Positions 5,565-7,783 of a DNA stretch of 7,783 nt are shown in pieces. Source of the stretch: Flavobacteriaceae bacterium (lineage in GTDB: Bacteria > Bacteroidota > Bacteroidia > Flavobacteriales > Flavobacteriaceae); the NCBI GenBank assembly GCA_002401385.1, contig NVSY01000057.1, positions 1-7,783 of the forward strand, read 5' to 3'. The first letter of the stretch is position 1. Each line of letters starts with the position of its first letter. The translations under genes and the position numbers were made by a program. The notes beneath the pieces were generated by a model. The model did not search any database. It was not told the DNA's origin and saw nothing but the letters and a program-made list of their open reading frames with translations.

Positions 5565-5840
5565 GGTAACTTTCTTTATTTTTTATATTTGTTTTCTTTG
5601 TTGACGTGAGTAATATTGTAGCGCTAAGTCGGGAGACTTTGCGTAGCGGTTAGGTAACTTTCTTTATTTTTTATATTCGTTTTCTTTGTTGACGTGAGTA
5701 ATATTGTAGCGCTAAGTCGGGAGACTTTGCGTAGCGGTTAGGTAACTTTCTTTATTTTTTATATTCATTTTCTTTGTTAACGTGAGTAATATTGTAACGC
5801 TAAGTCGGGAGACTTTGCGTAGCGGAACTTTGCGTAGCGG
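5565..5840 (+). repeat. Three tandem 88-bp repeats with REP-like hairpins
   Basis: Units begin with GGTAACTTTCTTTA at 5565, 5653 and 5741, an exact 88-bp period, and end with GACTTTGCGTAGCGG. After the third unit a 15-bp fragment (AACTTTGCGTAGCGG, 5826-5840) is repeated once more. Each unit ends in an imperfect hairpin (5622-5648, 5710-5736, 5798-5824): arms CGCT+AAGTC and GACTT+AGCG, GGGA loop of GNRA type, and a TGCGT bulge on the 3' side. The tetranucleotide GTAG stands directly before the hairpin in units one and two (GTAA in unit three). A 5' GTAG plus a mismatched hairpin is the layout of REP elements moved by REP-associated tyrosine transposases; no such transposase is in the window. 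Differences between units are few, so duplication is probably recent. Confidence 0.88.
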
Positions 5841-5875
5841 TTTAGTTACAGGATGATTTAATTAAAATTAGCCAC

Positions 5876-5914
5876 AAAAAAAAACGGAGCAAGATAAAAT
5901 CCTGCTCCGTTTTT
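5876..5914 (-). terminator. Rho-independent terminator of the alkaline phosphatase gene
   Basis: Arms ACGGAGCA (5884-5891) and TGCTCCGT (5903-5910) form an 8-bp GC-rich stem; GAT/ATC can pair inside it. It is followed on the - strand by at least eight T's (5883-5876). It begins 18-21 bp past the phosphatase stop codon. Because A's and T's flank both sides, it could also stop transcripts coming from the repeat array on the + strand. Confidence 0.9.
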
Positions 5915-5931
5915 AGTAGTTATTAAATATT

Positions 5932-7353
5932 TTAAGAATGAATGGTATTCTCAACCTCTGCAGCTTCTAGCATTAAGAAGTGCAAATCGGTGTTTTTGAT
6001 AAATGGTTTTAATAAATGACTTCCAGGACCTACCATGGCAAGTTCTACATAGTCGGCAGAATGGCTTTGACTGATCCATCCTACGGAGTTGTTCTTTCCC
6101 TGGATGTCAGATAACACTTTGAAAGGCAAGTGGCGCGGGTTGTAAATCCCCTCTTCAACAGTTAAATTCTTATAATAACCAAGGATGTGTTGTGCATCAT
6201 TGTCAGACATATCAATAGTATTCGCAAAATTGACGCGTTCTTTAATTTGAGCAAGGGTAGACTGATCGCTAAATCCATTTAAAATCCACTCGTTGGAATG
6301 TTTATAATGCTGTACTTTATCAAAATTTTCGTTTACCTTTTTTCCATAGATAAGTCCTGGATTGGAATTTCCGTGGTCTGTGGTAATAATTACTAAGGTG
6401 TCTTCCTCTTTTTCTGCAAAATCCATGGCTACCTTAATGGCATCATCGTGGGCTGTTTGGTCGTATAAAAGCCCTGATATATCGTTTCCATGTGCTGCCC
6501 AATCCACTTTACCAGCTTCAATTTGCAATACAAATCCTTCCTCGTTATGTTTCATAGTGTCAATAGCGGTCTGGGTCATTTCTGCTAGGGTAGGGACCCT
6601 TTTTTCTAATTCTTTGTCATTATTCCTATCCACTGTATATGGTAGGCCACCATCATTAAAAACCCCTAATACAGGCTTGTTTCCAGTGGTTGCAAGCATT
6701 TGATCTCTCGAAGTCACTACTTGGTATCCTTTAAGAGCAAATTCGCTGTATAAGTCGCGTTTGTCTTTGCGTTTATCGGCAGAAAAATATTCGTTTCCAC
6801 CACCCATAAGCACATCAAATTCCAAGTCTAGGTACTGAAGTGCAATTCCTGCTTGGTCACTTCGTTTTTTACTATTCACACAAAATCCAGCTGGTGTAGC
6901 ATGCGTAATAGGTACGGTAGTTACACAACCCGCCATTTTACCAGCGTTTTTAAATTTTTGCCAAATTGGTAAGTGTTTTTTTCCGTTGGCGCTCATATTA
7001 ATGGCTCCATTACTAATTCGGACTCCACCTCCCCAAGAGGAACTAGCGGCAGCAGAATCGGTGACTATAGAATTGGCAGATGCCATGTCCATCATAGCGT
7101 GAACAGCTTTGTTTTCCTTGTATAAATTCAGCCAGTTACTACCGTTTCCTGTTTTTCTATTCAGGTAAATATCGGCCATGTTTAAGGTTCCGATACTCAT
7201 ACCATCACTTACAATAACAATAATATTTTTGGCTTTTTTATTCTTTTTTGATTGGTCAAAATCTAAGGTGGAAGCATTCACTCCTATAGGGCTAAACAAT
7301 GCTGTTCCAAGGGCGAAAAACGACCCGTTTCTGAAAAATTTCCGTCTGTTCAT
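5932..7353 (-). CDS. phoA: PhoA-type alkaline phosphatase, exported (Tat-type signal)
   Basis: A 473-residue secreted phosphomonoesterase that frees phosphate from organic esters using two zinc ions and one magnesium ion. In the chosen numbering: metal ligand D50 (VSDGMS), nucleophile S100 in TDSAAA, T153 in HATPAG, phosphate-binding R164, E279/D284/H288 in QIEAGKVDWAAHG, D326/H327 in TTDHG, and H431 in SHSAD. All catalytic residues are there. Positions matching E. coli D153 and K328 are H151 and W285, the pair known from cold-active TAB5 and Vibrio enzymes. The ATG at 7353 is preferred over the in-frame one at 7443: it opens directly with RRKFFRN, a twin-arginine signal, followed by a hydrophobic stretch and a likely cut after VNA (residue 27), and a promoter box lies inside the longer version. 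A periplasmic or secreted location follows; there is no lipobox and no obvious type IX sorting domain. A strong terminator follows at 5876-5914, so the gene stands alone. Confidence 0.95.
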   Translation of the reverse strand: MNRRKFFRNGSFFALGTALFSPIGVNASTLDFDQSKKNKKAKNIIVIVSDGMSIGTLNMADIYLNRKTGNGSNWLNLYKENKAVHAMMDMASANSIVTDSAAASSSWGGGVRISNGAINMSANGKKHLPIWQKFKNAGKMAGCVTTVPITHATPAGFCVNSKKRSDQAGIALQYLDLEFDVLMGGGNEYFSADKRKDKRDLYSEFALKGYQVVTSRDQMLATTGNKPVLGVFNDGGLPYTVDRNNDKELEKRVPTLAEMTQTAIDTMKHNEEGFVLQIEAGKVDWAAHGNDISGLLYDQTAHDDAIKVAMDFAEKEEDTLVIITTDHGNSNPGLIYGKKVNENFDKVQHYKHSNEWILNGFSDQSTLAQIKERVNFANTIDMSDNDAQHILGYYKNLTVEEGIYNPRHLPFKVLSDIQGKNNSVGWISQSHSADYVELAMVGPGSHLLKPFIKNTDLHFLMLEAAEVENTIHS

Positions 7354-7374
7354 GGGTAAATTGAGATTATAGCC

Positions 7375-7382
7375 CAAATATA
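7375..7382 (-). promoter_or_regulatory. Promoter -7 element of the alkaline phosphatase gene
   Basis: On the - strand the bases read TATATTTG, a full match to TAnnTTTG, 22 bp before the ATG at 7353. The nearest upstream TTG (7411-7409) is 26 bp away, longer than the usual 19-21. The box would lie inside the coding region if the upstream ATG at 7443 were used, so it supports the shorter protein. No phosphate-control box is recognised. Confidence 0.6.
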
Positions 7383-7443
7383 AGTAACTAATCGCAGTAA
7401 AAAAGCAGCAAAATGTTAAAATACGGTAAGTAATTTTAGGCAA

Positions 7444-7546
7444 GAAACAAGAAATAGGAAATAGGACGTTAGAAGTTTTTACTACTCAGTTTATCGTCAC
7501 CTCGAGAAAGTAATTTTTTTAGAAAAATAAGCGGGGAAATTGGATA
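7444..7546. other. Spacer with a fragment of the left-hand array sequence
   Basis: No gene is seen. Bases 7456-7469 (AGGAAATAGGACGT) are the exact reverse complement of 153-166 in the left-hand array, and the neighbouring GAAACAAGAAATAGG text has the same low-complexity style. The rest is AT-rich and featureless up to the 88-bp repeat copy. Confidence 0.5.
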
Positions 7547-7631
7547 GGCAACTTTCTTTATTTTTTATATTCTTTTTCTTTGTTAACGGGAGTAATAGTG
7601 TAGCGCTAAGTCGGGAGACTTTGCGTAGCGG
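7547..7631 (+). repeat. Solo copy of the 88-bp REP-like repeat
   Basis: This copy starts GGCAACTTTCTTTA and ends GACTTTGCGTAGCGG, matching units at 5565-5840 base for base over most of its length and in the same orientation. GTAG lies at 7600-7603 and the hairpin at 7604-7630. It shares GTTAACG with the third tandem unit but keeps the GTAG of the first two. With the tandem array it brackets the phosphatase gene as direct repeats about 1.7 kb apart. Confidence 0.88.
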
Positions 7632-7731
7632 GGCACGGATTTCAAATCCGCGCTATCACGTTTGTGGCATATCCGCGCGGACGGTCGTCAATGCTAGTGA
7701 TTGCGACATTCTCGAATGCATACAGAAATAA
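7632..7731. repeat. GC-rich palindromic patch, possible mobile-element remnant
   Basis: A block richer in G and C than anything around it follows directly on the solo 88-bp repeat. It has a hairpin with arms GCACGGATT (7633-7641) and AATCCGCGC (7645-7653), a 10-bp palindrome TCCGCGCGGA (7672-7681), and ATCCGCGC twice (7646-7653, 7671-7678). A frame runs through the repeat and this patch (7540-7731) but has no start signal and a low-complexity beginning, so it is not called as a gene. The shape suggests the end of a small mobile element; the family is not recognised. Beyond it, 7732-7783 is plain AT-rich spacer with a small inverted repeat AAGTAA/TTACTT (7745-7761). Confidence 0.5.
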
Positions 7732-7783
7732 GAGTCTATAATAAAAGTAACTGTTTTACTTAGATTTCAATCACCAATCACCA

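Noticed and set aside
5565..5840. CRISPR array or integron attachment sites
   Set aside because: The three units are almost identical along all 88 bp with no variable spacers or cassettes between them, and no integrase gene is present.
6362..6703. 113-codon + strand frame within the phosphatase gene
   Set aside because: It is the shadow of the conserved phosphatase core on the other strand.
7354..7443. 30-residue N-terminal extension of the alkaline phosphatase
   Set aside because: It would place a second hydrophobic segment before the twin-arginine signal and would overlap the -7 promoter box at 7375-7382.
7540..7731. 63-codon + strand frame over the solo repeat and GC-rich patch
   Set aside because: Its first part is the AT-rich repeat leader giving a run of Phe, there is no ribosome site, and the frame of the tandem copies is not kept as a protein.

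Overview
The window looks like a chromosomal stretch from a member of the Bacteroidota, most likely a (marine) Flavobacteriaceae. This is an inference from several signs: AT-rich coding DNA, several matches to the Bacteroidota promoter -7 element TAnnTTTG, almost no Shine-Dalgarno sequences before the genes, short lipoproteins of a flavobacterial style, and an alkaline phosphatase with the His/Trp active-site pair of cold-active marine enzymes. There are six supportable protein genes, three Rho-independent or hairpin-type stops of differing quality, and two unrelated families of non-coding repeats.

Layout. Bases 1-697 are a non-coding array of about four and a half degenerate units of 148-191 bp, each with a short GC-rich hairpin. 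Bases 698-877 are the control region of an XRE/S24 (LexA/CI-like) self-cleaving repressor gene (878-1651, +). It is followed after 59 bp by a gene (1711-3201, +) for a DnaQ-like 3'-5' exonuclease fused to a UvrC/Cho-like GIY-YIG nuclease with a UvrC-type cysteine cluster. Together they look like a damage-responsive repressor next to a repair nuclease. Pointing the other way are a DUF218/YdcF-like protein (3206-3700, -), an unrecognised four-cysteine lipoprotein (3720-4436, -), which may form an operon with it, and an NTF2/SnoaL-like lipoprotein (4664-5200, -) with its own terminator at 4547-4596.

Bases 5201-5931 are non-coding and carry three tandem 88-bp repeats with a REP-like hairpin preceded by GTAG. 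A PhoA-type alkaline phosphatase with a Tat-type signal follows (5932-7353, -), with a strong terminator behind it and a recognisable promoter in front. A fourth copy of the same 88-bp repeat lies beyond its 5' end (7547-7631), in the same orientation, next to a GC-rich palindromic patch. The phosphatase gene is therefore bracketed by direct repeats.

The two points most worth following are the repressor/exonuclease-GIY-YIG pair with operator-like palindromes, and the REP-like repeat family flanking the phosphatase. No tRNA, rRNA, CRISPR array or intact transposase gene was seen.
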